DNA of 64,000 nt from Rhizobium sp. WYCCWR10014 (GCF_001657485.1 NZ_LXFU01000024.1:186001-250000); one strand, 5' to 3'. Numbered from the stretch's first letter, positions 37,214 through 46,209 are shown. Notes: generated by a model from the letters alone, not told the origin. A program made the numbers and translations.

Positions 37214-38134
37214 ATGTCAGAGCCCCATCAAAATTCCCTGCAGGGCATGGCCATCATGTCGGGCGCCATGCTCATCTTGCCGACCATGGATGCGATCGCC
37301 AAATACATGGCGACCTTCGAGGCGATGTCGCCGGGACAGGTAACCTTCTATCGATTCTTCTTCCAGATTGCCTGCACCCTGCCGATTCTTTTCGCCCTCT
37401 TCGGGCTGAAGGCGCTCTCGGCCAAACGGCCATGGATGAACCTGCTGCGCGGTGTGCTGCATGGTGCTGCAAGCCTGCTGTTCTTCGTTGCCGTCAAATA
37501 CATGCCGCTCGCCGATGTCTTCGCCATCTATTTCGTCGAGCCCTTCATGCTGACCGCCCTGTCAGCGCTGTTTCTCGGTGACAAGGTCGGCTGGCGACGC
37601 TGGACGGCGATCGTCGTCGGTTTCGGCGGCGCGATGATCGTCATTCAACCGAGCTACGAAATCTTCGGCCTGAAGGCGCTGTTGCCGGTCGCCTGCGCCT
37701 TTCTGTTCTCGCTCTATCTGTTCCTCAACCGCGCCATCGGCGAGGCCGATTCGCCACTGACCATGCAGACGATGGCCGGCATTGGCGGAACGGTCTTCAT
37801 GGCGGCCGCCCTTCTCGTCGGCAGCAGTTCCGGCAATGCCGATTTTGCCGTCTCGCTGCCCTCCTCCGGTCTTGGCCTTGTACTGCTTCTCGCCCTCGGC
37901 ACGATCTCGGGTTATGCGCATATGCTCGTGGTCCGGGCTTTTCGTCTCGCGCCCTTGTCGCTGCTTGCGCCGTTCCAGTACTTCGAGATCATCTCGGCGA
38001 CCGTTCTCGGCTATGCGCTATTCAACGATTTCCCGAGCTTTTCCAAATGGATCGGCATCTTCATCATCGTTGCGTCAGGCCTCTTCATCATCTGGCGCGA
38101 GCGGCTGCAGGCGCGATCGTTAAAATCCTCCTGA
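37214..38134 (+). CDS. DMT family transporter (EamA)
   Basis: A 306-residue membrane protein with ten transmembrane helices in two EamA repeats (PF00892). The first repeat includes LPTMDAIAKYMATFEAMS and LRGVLHGAASLLFFVAVKYMPLADVF, the second LPVACAFLFSLYLFLNR and LAPLSLLAPFQYFEIISATVLGYALFND. Members export amino acids, nucleobases or other metabolites; the substrate is not predictable. ATG 37214 (MSEPHQNSL) fits the family length; it lies downstream of tRNA-Leu and has its own promoter region. Confidence 0.85.
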   Translation: MSEPHQNSLQGMAIMSGAMLILPTMDAIAKYMATFEAMSPGQVTFYRFFFQIACTLPILFALFGLKALSAKRPWMNLLRGVLHGAASLLFFVAVKYMPLADVFAIYFVEPFMLTALSALFLGDKVGWRRWTAIVVGFGGAMIVIQPSYEIFGLKALLPVACAFLFSLYLFLNRAIGEADSPLTMQTMAGIGGTVFMAAALLVGSSSGNADFAVSLPSSGLGLVLLLALGTISGYAHMLVVRAFRLAPLSLLAPFQYFEIISATVLGYALFNDFPSFSKWIGIFIIVASGLFIIWRERLQARSLKSS

Positions 38135-38231
38135 CACGGGGAATATCGGGTTAACTCCTCTTCTTGAGGGATCGTCAATTCGCAGGCGCTAAAACTGTCT
38201 CCGGTTTCATGATGAAGCCTGGAGTTAAAAC

Positions 38232-38936
38232 ATGAGCGAATTTCGTCTCGCTTTTCCGGCCTGTGTCGTGGCCGGCAAGCATCGGCTGACGGCCGAAGAT
38301 ATAGTACTGTTGCGCAAACATAGTTTTCCGGAGGGTATCCGGACATCCGACGATGTCGTGGCGATGTTGGCGCTCAACAATTCCTGCCCTGAAAAATGTG
38401 CCGACTGGAACGCTTTCTTCGTGGAGCAGCTCGCCGGTTTCATCGTCCATTACACCTATCCGCAGGGCTCGCTGGATGAAATCAACGTCGCCTGGATCAT
38501 GCGCATGTTCACGACCGATGGTGTCGTCAACTCGGCGCTCGAGCTCGAACTCATTCTCCACGTCATGGAGATTTCGGCCGATGTCCCAGTCGAGTTGAGA
38601 GCCCTCGCCCTCGATCAGCTCCGCCTGGCGATCACCGACAATATCGGTGGCTACAAGCTGTCGCGCGCCATCGATCGCCGGGGCATCACCCGCCAGGACA
38701 TCGACTATGCGATGCGCATCTTCAGAAGCGTCGCCGAAGGCGGCACCATCCCGGTCTCGTCGGTCGAATACGGCGTTCTCCAGCAGATCGAGCAGGCAAC
38801 GCTGCGCGGCGCCAATCATCCGCACTGGGCGGGGATCATGGCTGCCGTCGAGCTGCGCGATTATGCCGAGCCGCGGCGCAGCCGCTGGCTGCGCATCGTC
38901 GACGAGGAGCCCGTCGCAGAAGCTGCCGTCGCCTGA
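38232..38936 (+). CDS. Conserved hypothetical protein
   Basis: A 234-residue, soluble, largely helical protein widespread in rhizobia by recollection; no known domain is recognised. ETRL-like helices (GKHRLTAEDIVLLRKHSF, SALELELILHVMEIS, LRLAITDNIGG) suggest an all-alpha fold resembling TerB or tellurite-resistance-like segments, but the match is not firm. Three cysteines lie in the first 60 residues (PACVVA, NNSCPEKCADW). GGAG ends seven bases before the ATG. It lies directly upstream of pccA in the same direction, with a 75-base gap. Confidence 0.62.
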   Translation: MSEFRLAFPACVVAGKHRLTAEDIVLLRKHSFPEGIRTSDDVVAMLALNNSCPEKCADWNAFFVEQLAGFIVHYTYPQGSLDEINVAWIMRMFTTDGVVNSALELELILHVMEISADVPVELRALALDQLRLAITDNIGGYKLSRAIDRRGITRQDIDYAMRIFRSVAEGGTIPVSSVEYGVLQQIEQATLRGANHPHWAGIMAAVELRDYAEPRRSRWLRIVDEEPVAEAAVA

Positions 38937-39011
38937 CGCTCCGCAAGCCTGATTGTGCGTTCCGGTGTTTTGTGCGTAAAACTCCGGGATGCATTTCTGG
39001 GTGGAGTCTCG

Positions 39012-41033
39012 ATGTTCAAGAAAATCCTGATCGCGAATCGCGGCGAAATCGCCTGCCGCGTGATCAAGACTGCGCGCCGCATGGGTATTTTGACCGTCGC
39101 GGTCTATTCGGATGCGGATCGGGACGCGCTGCATGTCGAGATGGCCGACGAGGCCGTGCATATCGGCCCGGCTGCGGCGTCGGAGAGTTATCTGGTTGCC
39201 GAAAAGATCATTGCCGCCTGCAAGGCAACCGGCGCCGAGGCAGTGCATCCCGGCTATGGCTTCCTGTCCGAACGCGCCTCCTTCTGCGCTGAACTGGAAA
39301 AACAGGGCATCGTCTTCATCGGCCCGAAGCCGAAAGCCATCATGGCGATGGGCGACAAGATCGAATCGAAGAAATTCGCCAATGCTGCCGGTGTCTCCAC
39401 CGTGCCCGGCCATCTCGGCATCATCGAGGATGCCGCCCATGCGGAAGTGATATCAGCCGGGATCGGTTATCCCGTCATGATCAAGGCGTCGGCCGGCGGC
39501 GGCGGCAAGGGCATGCGCATTGCCTGGAACCAGGCAGAAGTGCGCGACGGCTTCGAGCGCGCCCGCTCGGAGGCGAAAAGCTCGTTCGGCGACGACCGCG
39601 TCTTCATCGAGAAGTTCGTCGTCGAACCACGCCATATCGAGATCCAGATCCTGGCCGATGCACATGGCAACGTCGTCTATCTCGGCGAGCGCGAATGCTC
39701 GATCCAGCGGCGGAACCAGAAGGTGGCGGAAGAGGCGCCCTCGCCCTTCCTCGACGAAGCGACCCGCAAGGCGATGGGCGAACAATCGGTGGCGCTGGCG
39801 AGAGCCGTCGATTACCAGAGCGCCGGCACCGTCGAATTTATCGTCGACCGCGACCGCAATTTCTATTTCCTCGAAATGAACACCCGCCTGCAGGTCGAGC
39901 ATCCCGTGACCGAACTCATCACCGGCATCGACCTCGTCGAGCAGATGATCCGTGTTGCAGCAGGAGAGCCCCTTCCCTTTGCCCAGGAGGATATCAGGCT
40001 TGACGGATGGGCGGTCGAGAGCCGGCTCTATGCCGAGGATCCCTATCGCAACTTCCTGCCCTCGATCGGCCGCCTGACGCGCTACCGGCCGCCGGCGGAA
40101 GGCAGGACCGGCAATGTCGTCGTCCGCAACGATACCGGCGTCTTCGAAGGCGCCGAGATCTCGATGTATTACGATCCGATGATCGCCAAGCTCTGCACCT
40201 GGGCGCCGACGCGGCTGGAAGCGATCGAGGCCATGGGCCGGGCGCTCGACGGTTTCGTCGTCGATGGCATCGAGCACAATGTTCCTTTCCTGTCGGCGTT
40301 GATGAAACACCCGCGCTGGCGCGAAGGCCGGCTGTCCACAGGCTTCATCGCCGAGGAATATCCCGATGGCTTTGCACCGATGAAACCGGACCGGGCGGAA
40401 GAAGCCGTGCTTGCCGGCATCGCGCTTTCCGCCTCGCTGATCGAGACCAACCGCCGCGAACGTTTCGCCGATCGCCTGCGCGCCGCAGTGGGCGCGCTGC
40501 GCGAGGATTGGGTGGTCAAGATCGGCGACAACCACGTCGCGGCAAGATTGCTCGACGGCCTCGTCACCATCCCCTTCGATATGGATATCGCGATCGATGG
40601 GGTGACGGAGGGCGAAAGCCAGAATGTTGTCACCGATTGGAGACCGGGCGACCCTGTCTGGAACGGCAAGGTCGGCGGTCGCGACGTCACCGCGCAGATC
40701 CGCCCCGTTCTGAACGGCTTGCGTATCGACTGGCAGGGACTTTCAGTGACGGCCAAGGTCTTTTCGCCGCGTCATGCCGAGCTCGACAGGCTGATGCCGG
40801 TGAAGCTGCCGCCCGATACATCCAAGCTCCTGCTCTGCCCGATGCCCGGCCTCGTCGTCGCCATCGCGGTGGCCGAGGGCCAGGAGGTCAAGGCCGGTGA
40901 GACGCTGGCGATCGTTGAAGCGATGAAGATGGAAAACGTGCTGCGCGCCGACCGCGATCTCGTCGTCTCTAAAATCAATGCCGCAGCCGGGGAAAGCCTG
41001 GCCGTCGATGCCGTGATCATGGAGTTTGCCTGA
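39012..41033 (+). CDS. pccA: Propionyl-CoA carboxylase alpha subunit (biotin carboxylase/BCCP)
   Basis: Carboxylates biotin with ATP and bicarbonate, the first half-reaction of propionyl-CoA to methylmalonyl-CoA. The 673-residue protein has a biotin carboxylase domain (residues 1-450: FKKILIANRGEIACRVI, ASAGGGGKGMRI for ATP, MNTRLQVEHPVTE with catalytic Arg), a BT linker and a C-terminal biotinyl domain with EAMKMEN near residue 635. The specificity call (propionyl over methylcrotonyl) rests on overall sequence and on the presence of a PccB-type partner at 43307-44839, transcribed toward it. The start at 39012 agrees with GGAG upstream. Confidence 0.85.
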   Translation: MFKKILIANRGEIACRVIKTARRMGILTVAVYSDADRDALHVEMADEAVHIGPAAASESYLVAEKIIAACKATGAEAVHPGYGFLSERASFCAELEKQGIVFIGPKPKAIMAMGDKIESKKFANAAGVSTVPGHLGIIEDAAHAEVISAGIGYPVMIKASAGGGGKGMRIAWNQAEVRDGFERARSEAKSSFGDDRVFIEKFVVEPRHIEIQILADAHGNVVYLGERECSIQRRNQKVAEEAPSPFLDEATRKAMGEQSVALARAVDYQSAGTVEFIVDRDRNFYFLEMNTRLQVEHPVTELITGIDLVEQMIRVAAGEPLPFAQEDIRLDGWAVESRLYAEDPYRNFLPSIGRLTRYRPPAEGRTGNVVVRNDTGVFEGAEISMYYDPMIAKLCTWAPTRLEAIEAMGRALDGFVVDGIEHNVPFLSALMKHPRWREGRLSTGFIAEEYPDGFAPMKPDRAEEAVLAGIALSASLIETNRRERFADRLRAAVGALREDWVVKIGDNHVAARLLDGLVTIPFDMDIAIDGVTEGESQNVVTDWRPGDPVWNGKVGGRDVTAQIRPVLNGLRIDWQGLSVTAKVFSPRHAELDRLMPVKLPPDTSKLLLCPMPGLVVAIAVAEGQEVKAGETLAIVEAMKMENVLRADRDLVVSKINAAAGESLAVDAVIMEFA

Positions 41034-41138
41034 GAGATAAGCCAAGCGGCCGGCTTCACGTCAGCGGGGCTTGCAGACCGTGCCGAGCTCAGCCCGACAA
41101 ACAGCTGGGTACCGACAAAATCAGCAGGGAGATATCAA

Positions 41139-41723
41139 ATGGACGTCCGCGCCGCCGTTGCCGTTCAGGCAGGAAAACCACTGGAAGTGATGACCGTGCA
41201 GCTGGAGGGGCCGCGGTCCGGCGAAGTGCTGGTGGAGGTCAAGGCGACGGGGGCTGCCGCCACCTATAGGGTAGACCTCAGGAGTCTCGATGAACTTACC
41301 ACGCGGGAGCTCTACGACCTCTTGAGAATGCGCGTCGATGTCTTCGTCGTCGAGCAGAACTGCCCCTACCCGGAACTTGACGGCAAGGATATCGATGCCT
41401 TGCATCTGCGGCTGCTGGAAGGTGCCGAACTCCTGGGCGCGGCGCGAATCCTGAAACCCTATGAACCGCAGGATCCGTCGAAGATCGGCCGCGTTGTCGT
41501 CTCGCCTGATCATCGCGGCAAGCGGCTGGGCGATGCACTGATGCGCGAGGCGATTGCCGCTTGCGAGCGGTTTTATCCGGAAAATCCCATTGCCTTGTCG
41601 GCACAGGCCCATTTGCGCCGGTTCTACGAATCTTTCGGTTTCATCGCGGTGTCACAGGAATATCTGGAAGACGGCATTCCCCATATCGATATGGTCCGCC
41701 AGCAGGCCACGCAACCGGCATGA
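41139..41723 (+). CDS. Fusion: adhC (class III alcohol dehydrogenase) N-terminal fragment joined to ElaA-type GNAT acetyltransferase
   Basis: A 194-residue frame with two origins. Residues 1-38 (MDVRAAVAVQAGKPLEVMTV then QLEGPRSGEVLVEVKATG) match the N-terminus of glutathione-dependent formaldehyde dehydrogenase, which would continue ICHTD. From about residue 42 the protein is an ElaA-like acetyltransferase: LTTRELYDLLRMRVDVFVVEQNCPYPELDG, GRVVVSPDHRGKRLGDALM and AQAHLRRFYESFGF. The rest of the dehydrogenase is absent downstream. The frame is open across the junction (about 41253) and the usual ElaA start codon is not found, so the dehydrogenase supplies the start and ribosome site (GGGAG before the ATG). 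Confidence 0.8.
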   Translation: MDVRAAVAVQAGKPLEVMTVQLEGPRSGEVLVEVKATGAAATYRVDLRSLDELTTRELYDLLRMRVDVFVVEQNCPYPELDGKDIDALHLRLLEGAELLGAARILKPYEPQDPSKIGRVVVSPDHRGKRLGDALMREAIAACERFYPENPIALSAQAHLRRFYESFGFIAVSQEYLEDGIPHIDMVRQQATQPA

Positions 41724-41733
41724 GGATATTGCC

Positions 41734-42201
41734 ATGATCTATGTCGATGCCGATGCCTGTCCGGTGAAGCCGGAAGTCCTGAAGGTGGCCGAACGTCACG
41801 GCCTCGAAGTCACCTTTGTTGCCAATTCCGGCCTGCGCCCCTCGCGCGATCCGATGATCCGCAACGTCATCGTCTCCAACGCCTTCGACGCCGCCGACAA
41901 CTGGATCGCCGAACGCGCCGGCGCGGGCGATGTCGTCGTCACCGGCGATGTGCCGCTCGCCGTGCGCTGTGTCGCGACCGGCGCCTTCGTCAGCGGCCCG
42001 ACCGGGCGCGTCTTCGACGAGACCAATATCGGCATGGCGAGCGCCATGCGCGATCTCGGCGCGCACTTGCGCGAAACCGGCGAGAGCAAGGGCTACAACG
42101 CCGCCTTCAGCCCGAAAGACCGCTCACGCTTCCTCGAAACCTTCGATCGCCTCTGCCGCCGCGCCAAAAGCCTTGCCGCGGAGGCTGGCGGGCAGCCGTG
42201 A
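41734..42201 (+). CDS. YaiI/YqxD family protein (DUF188)
   Basis: A 155-residue protein of the DUF188/YaiI family. Family motifs are MIYVDADACPVKPE at the start, FVANSGLRPSRDPMI, DVVVTGDVPLA and GYNAAFSPKDRSRF. A PIN-like nuclease fold with acidic residues (D5, D7) has been suggested for the family; no function is proven. It lies 10 bases past the fusion gene and is probably cotranscribed. It ends just before a palindromic repeat. Confidence 0.88.
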   Translation: MIYVDADACPVKPEVLKVAERHGLEVTFVANSGLRPSRDPMIRNVIVSNAFDAADNWIAERAGAGDVVVTGDVPLAVRCVATGAFVSGPTGRVFDETNIGMASAMRDLGAHLRETGESKGYNAAFSPKDRSRFLETFDRLCRRAKSLAAEAGGQP

Positions 42202-42218
42202 TGCAGCAACGAAAGGTG

Positions 42219-42262
42219 CTACAGCGTCCTTTGCACGTCTAAAAGGACGCGCGGCGCTGTAG
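42219..42262. repeat. 44-bp palindromic intergenic repeat, copy 1
   Basis: Arms CTACAGCG (42219-42226) and CGCTGTAG (42255-42262) with an internal GTCCTTTGCACGTC / AAAGGACGCGC pattern. A second, inverted copy lies at 48777-48819. The structure resembles dispersed rhizobial palindromic elements. Confidence 0.6.
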
Positions 42263-42342
42263 GCCGCAAGAAGCGGATGGCATGGCAGCCATGCCGATTC
42301 CTACCTTGAAGTCGATCGTTTCCTCACGCATATAGGCGTTAT

Positions 42343-42409
42343 CGCAGACGACTGCGGCATCCTCTGGGATGCAACTGTCGCGGGGACGGCCTCGCTCTTG
42401 AACAAGGAG
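42343..42409 (+). promoter_or_regulatory. Guanidine-II (mini-ykkC) riboswitch upstream of sugE
   Basis: Two small hairpins with ACGR tetraloops precede sugE: CGCAG-ACGA-CTGCG at 42343-42356 and a 6-bp hairpin GCGGGG-ACGG-CCTCGC at 42380-42395 (one G-U pair), separated by 23 bases. AAGGAG follows eight bases later at 42404-42409 and the ATG is at 42416. This is the guanidine-II riboswitch architecture, which uses the two loops to bind guanidinium and control translation of SugE/Gdx exporters. Confidence 0.85.
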
Positions 42410-42415
42410 AGTAGC

Positions 42416-42730
42416 ATGGCCTGGTTTCTGCTTTTTCTCGCCGGTCTTTTTGAATGTGGCTGGGCAATCGGTCTTAAGTACACCGAGGGTTTCACACGGC
42501 CGCTGCCGACGGTGCTGACCGTCATATCCATGGTGGTCAGCATCGTGCTGCTCGGCCTGGCGGTGAAACATCTGCCGATCGGCACCGCCTATGCGGTGTG
42601 GACCGGCATCGGCACGGTCGGCACCGTATTTCTCGGCATCTGGCTGCTTGGCGATGAGGCAAGTGTCTCCCGCCTTGCCTGCATCACGCTGATCGTCGCC
42701 GGCATCGCCGGTCTCAAGCTTACTGCCTGA
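42416..42730 (+). CDS. sugE: Guanidinium exporter of the SMR family (SugE/Gdx)
   Basis: A 104-residue small multidrug resistance protein with four transmembrane helices. MAWFLLFLAGLFECGWAIGLKYTEGFTR has the conserved membrane Glu13 and the GLKYTEGF pattern of Gdx rather than of EmrE-type pumps. WTGIGTVGTVFLGI and the C-terminal ITLIVAGIAGLKL agree. Gdx proteins export guanidinium. The guanidine-II riboswitch directly upstream supports this role. A terminator hairpin follows. Confidence 0.92.
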   Translation: MAWFLLFLAGLFECGWAIGLKYTEGFTRPLPTVLTVISMVVSIVLLGLAVKHLPIGTAYAVWTGIGTVGTVFLGIWLLGDEASVSRLACITLIVAGIAGLKLTA

Positions 42731-42737
42731 TATGAGG

Positions 42738-42764
42738 CTGAGGGGCGTCGCCGACGCCCCTCAG
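42738..42764. terminator. Hairpin between sugE and doxX genes
   Basis: A perfect 12-bp stem (CTGAGGGGCGTC at 42738-42749 and its complement at 42753-42764) with a 3-nt loop. The following T tract is weak (TGTATCGTT). It may stop both convergent transcripts. Confidence 0.6.
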
Positions 42765-42772
42765 TGTATCGT

Positions 42773-43165
42773 TCAGACTGTCTTGCGGTTATCGACGGCA
42801 AAAGCGCCTGGACCGGAGAAGACCAGGTAGAGGAAAACGAAGCAGAACAGGATCGCGGCGTCGCCCTGGTTGACGGCCGGGAAGAAGCTGCTCGGGGCAT
42901 GCGCCATGAAATAGGCGACGGCCATTTGGCCGGCCAGCAGGAAGGCGACCGGACGCGTCAGCAGGCCGACCAGAATGAGGATGCCACCGACAAGCTCGAG
43001 AAGGGCGGCAAACAGCATCAGCGGCGGCAACGAGCCCGACATCTGCGAAGCAGGGAAGCCGAAAAGCTTCATCGTGCCGTGTTCGATGAACAGCAGCGCG
43101 GTGATGATTCTGAGAGCGGCCAGCACATAGGGGCGATAGGCAGAAAGACGCTCGAAAGTTGACAT
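42773..43165 (-). CDS. DoxX family membrane protein
   Basis: A 130-residue protein with four hydrophobic helices of the DoxX/SURF4 family: RPYVLAALRIITALLFIEHGTMKLFGFP begins the domain, then FAALLELVGGILILVGLLTRPVAFLLAGQMAVAYFMAH. Members include thiosulfate:quinone oxidoreductase small subunits and proteins linked to redox protection; this one has no partner. The start at 43165 (MSTFERLSAYR) has GGAGAGG upstream. Confidence 0.82.
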   Translation of the reverse strand: MSTFERLSAYRPYVLAALRIITALLFIEHGTMKLFGFPASQMSGSLPPLMLFAALLELVGGILILVGLLTRPVAFLLAGQMAVAYFMAHAPSSFFPAVNQGDAAILFCFVFLYLVFSGPGAFAVDNRKTV

Positions 43166-43306
43166 GAAACCTCTCCTTTAAAACAATAAGAGCCGAGCGT
43201 TAGCTTGTCCTCTGCAAGGATTGAAGACACGGATCGCTGACGGCCGTTCACTTTTTCGACAGCGGCTAAACACCCGATCGCACAGCTTTATTCGGCGGGA
43301 AAAACA

Positions 43307-44839
43307 TCAAAGCGGGATGTTGTCGTGTTTCTTCCACGGATTGGCGAGATCCTTGTTGCGCAGCATCTTCAAACCGCGCGCCAGCCGCCGCCGGGTCGAA
43401 TGCGGCATGATCACCTCATCGACATAACCGCGCTCGGCAGCGACGAAGGGCGAGAGGAACCGGTCCTCGTACATTTTCGTATGCGCTGCGATCTTCTCCG
43501 GATCGGCAATATCCTTGCGGAAGATGATCTCGACAGCGCCCTTGGCGCCCATCACGGCGATCTGTGCTGTCGGCCAGGCATAGTTGAGGTCGCCGCGCAG
43601 ATGCTTCGACGCCATAACGTCATAGGCGCCGCCGAAGGCCTTGCGGGTGATGACGGTGAGCTTCGGCACCGTCGCCTCGGCATAGGCGAAAAGCAGCTTG
43701 GCGCCGTGCTTGATGAGGCCGCCATATTCCTGCGCCGTACCCGGCAGGAAACCCGGCACGTCGACGAAGGTGACGATCGGAACGTTGAAGCAGTCGCAGA
43801 AGCGCACGAAACGGGCCGCCTTGCGCGAGGCGTCGCTGTCGAGAACGCCGGCCAGCACCATCGGCTGGTTGGCGACAAAACCGACGGTCGAGCCTTCGAC
43901 GCGGCCGAAGCCGCAGACGATGTTTTTGGCAAAGCTCGCCTGGATCTCGAAGAAATCCCCCTCGTCCGCCACCTTCCGGATCAGTTCCTTGATGTCGTAA
44001 GGTTTGTTGGAACTCGCCGGCACCAGCGTATCGAGCGAGGCATCGACATCTGTCACCGACTGGTAACATTCGATCTCCGGCAGCGGCGCCGTGTTCGAAA
44101 GCGGCAGGAAATCGATCAGCCGTCGCACCTGCAGCAGCGTTTCGACATCATTCTCATAGGCGCCGTCGGCAATCGACGAGCGCACCGTATGCACCACGGC
44201 GCCGCCGAGTTCTTCTGATGTCACCGTTTCGTTGGTGACGGTTTTCACCACGTCCGGCCCGGTGACGAACATGTAGGAAGTATCACGCACCATGAAGATG
44301 AAATCAGTCATCGCAGGTGAATAGACGTCGCCGCCGGCGCAGGGACCCATGATCACCGAGATCTGAGGAATGACGCCGGAGGCGAGCACATTACGCTGGA
44401 ACACCTCGGCATAACCGCCGAGGGCCGCCACGCCCTCCTGGATACGAGCGCCGCCTGCATCATAGATGCCGACGATCGGCGCGCGGTTCTTCAGCGCCAT
44501 GTCCTGCACTTTCATGATTTTCTCGGCATGCGCCTCAGACAGCGAGCCGCCGAAGACGGTGAAGTCCTTGGCGAAGACGAACACGGTGCGGCCATTGACC
44601 GTGCCCCAGCCGGTGACGACGCCGTCGCCGGCAATCCGGCTCTTGTCCATGCCGAAATCGGTGGAGCGATGTTCGACGAACATGTCGAATTCCTCGAAGG
44701 AACCTTCGTCGAGGAAGAGGTCGATGCGCTCGCGCGCCGTCAGCTTGCCGCGCTTATGCTGGGCGGCGATGCGCGCCTCGCCGCCGCCAAGGCGGGCGAT
44801 GCCGCGGCGCCGTTCCAGTTCTTCGAGAATTTCCTTCAT
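43307..44839 (-). CDS. pccB: Propionyl-CoA carboxylase beta subunit
   Basis: The carboxyltransferase subunit, moving CO2 from biotin to propionyl-CoA. The 510-residue protein opens with a helical [16 protein letters not shown] and contains [20 protein letters not shown], then [25 protein letters not shown] and [14 protein letters not shown] for the biotin/CoA oxyanion sites, and [32 protein letters not shown] in the C domain. Such sequences are close to PccB of alphaproteobacteria. pccA is on the opposite strand 2.3 kb away, so the two subunits are not cotranscribed. Confidence 0.9.
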   Translation of the reverse strand: MKEILEELERRRGIARLGGGEARIAAQHKRGKLTARERIDLFLDEGSFEEFDMFVEHRSTDFGMDKSRIAGDGVVTGWGTVNGRTVFVFAKDFTVFGGSLSEAHAEKIMKVQDMALKNRAPIVGIYDAGGARIQEGVAALGGYAEVFQRNVLASGVIPQISVIMGPCAGGDVYSPAMTDFIFMVRDTSYMFVTGPDVVKTVTNETVTSEELGGAVVHTVRSSIADGAYENDVETLLQVRRLIDFLPLSNTAPLPEIECYQSVTDVDASLDTLVPASSNKPYDIKELIRKVADEGDFFEIQASFAKNIVCGFGRVEGSTVGFVANQPMVLAGVLDSDASRKAARFVRFCDCFNVPIVTFVDVPGFLPGTAQEYGGLIKHGAKLLFAYAEATVPKLTVITRKAFGGAYDVMASKHLRGDLNYAWPTAQIAVMGAKGAVEIIFRKDIADPEKIAAHTKMYEDRFLSPFVAAERGYVDEVIMPHSTRRRLARGLKMLRNKDLANPWKKHDNIPL

Positions 44840-44888
44840 GCGATCTCCCTCGCCGCTGCGGCGGCAATCCGGCGGTTAGAGCGTCGCG

Positions 44889-45347
44889 CTATTGAGCGCG
44901 CCCGCTGAGTGAGAAAACCGAGCGTATCCTTGCGGCGGCGTCCTCGGCCAGGATCTCGTCGGCAAGCTTGGGATCGGCAGCGATGCTGGTGACGTCGAAG
45001 GCGCTGACGGCGATGACCGAGCCGTCCTCGACCGAGGCTGCGTCGATGCTGATCTTGGCGACGTTGCGGTCCTTCTGAAAGCCGAGGCCCTTCTGGATGG
45101 AAACCACGCGGATCGTCAGCACCACCCGCGGCAGCACGGTGTCGCGCACAGTGGCGTTGATCGCCGCATTGACGCGGTCGTTGATGCCGGAAAGCAGCTC
45201 GGCCGGCATGTTCGGACCTGAGAGAACGACGGCGCTGCGCACATCATAGATCGGCGCCGCCGGCTTGGTGGCCGAGAGGCTGCCGCAGGCCGTGAGCGCG
45301 ACACAGACGAGTGTCGCCCGGCAAAAACACGACCTCAGCCAATTCAT
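44889..45347 (-). CDS. Predicted lipoprotein of unknown function
   Basis: A 152-residue protein with a lipoprotein signal: short N-terminus and LVCVALTACGS, where Cys22 should be lipidated. The start at 45347 (MNWLRSCFC) fits. The mature part has SGPNMPAELLSGINDRVNAAINATVRD and RVVLTIRVVSIQKGLGF, with a beta-strand-rich layout; no known domain is recognised. It lies 49 bases upstream of pccB and 67 bases past the ATP12 gene, in the same direction, and may be cotranscribed. Confidence 0.65.
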   Translation of the reverse strand: MNWLRSCFCRATLVCVALTACGSLSATKPAAPIYDVRSAVVLSGPNMPAELLSGINDRVNAAINATVRDTVLPRVVLTIRVVSIQKGLGFQKDRNVAKISIDAASVEDGSVIAVSAFDVTSIAADPKLADEILAEDAAARIRSVFSLSGRAQ

Positions 45348-45414
45348 TGCAAAATCCCGCACCACCCCGTTGGAGTCGCAGACTTCGTCATAATGCATTG
45401 GAAGGCAATATGTT

Positions 45415-46200
45415 TCAGGCGCTTAGGGAGAAAAAAACATCCGCTGCGGCTCTGAACTCGGCAAAGCGCTTCGCCCGCCGCTCCTCGGCTTCCTCGTCGC
45501 TGCCCCAATGCTCGATCGTCCAGTCCTCGTCGAGATGGGCAATCGACCAGGCCTCCTCCACCGTCACCCGACCCTCGGCGAAGGCAAGCGCCAGGATCGC
45601 CGAGCCGGTCAGTGTGGTGACTGTGTGGAGGGCGGCAAGCGCCATCGGGCTATCATATCTCGCGAGCGTAACGGCGAAGGCGGCAATCGCCTCGCGCGGC
45701 TGTTCATGAGGCATCACCCCTTCGACGAGGATGAAGCGGGCGCCGAGATCGGTCGCCGCCCAGTCGATCACGGGGTCCCAGCGTTCGGCTTGACGCTCGA
45801 CCAGCAGTTCCGGCTCCTCGGCACGGTAGCAGATGAGGTCGCTGGATGAAAAACGCAATATATCCTCGAAGATCGCCTGCGCGTTGGCTGCAACGCCGTC
45901 GAGTGCGGTGTTGACGAGCCGGGTCACCGGCATGCTCACTGGATTGATCTCCTCGCCCTGCGCCTGCCATTCGGCGGCGACAAGCCGCGCAAGCGCTTCG
46001 GTCGGTACTGCGAGAACCTGCCGGGCCGGCGTGCGCACCATCTTGCCGTCGAGCGTGATTGCAAAACCACCCTCGTGCTCGGCAATGGAGACTTCGGTAT
46101 AGAAGCGCTTGGGCAGCGGCTTCTTCATTTGGATCTGCGCGCGGCGGATGGGATCGGGATGGCTCAGGCCTTCCGAAAGGTCGTTCAGCAGATCGCGCAT
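45415..46200 (-). CDS. ATP12 family F1-ATPase assembly chaperone
   Basis: A 261-residue homologue of the mitochondrial ATP12 chaperone, which binds the F1 alpha subunit before assembly and is also found in alphaproteobacteria. The sequence shows KRFYTEVSIAEHEGGFAITLDGKMVRTPAR, LVAAEWQAQGEEINPVSMPVTRLVNTALD, SSSDLICYRAEEPELLVERQ and WSIAHLDEDWTIEHWGSDEEAEER, all family landmarks. It lies nine bases after the HAD gene and is likely cotranscribed with it and rluC. Confidence 0.92.
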   Translation of the reverse strand: MRDLLNDLSEGLSHPDPIRRAQIQMKKPLPKRFYTEVSIAEHEGGFAITLDGKMVRTPARQVLAVPTEALARLVAAEWQAQGEEINPVSMPVTRLVNTALDGVAANAQAIFEDILRFSSSDLICYRAEEPELLVERQAERWDPVIDWAATDLGARFILVEGVMPHEQPREAIAAFAVTLARYDSPMALAALHTVTTLTGSAILALAFAEGRVTVEEAWSIAHLDEDWTIEHWGSDEEAEERRAKRFAEFRAAADVFFSLSA

Positions 46201-46209
46201 GGGCTCACC

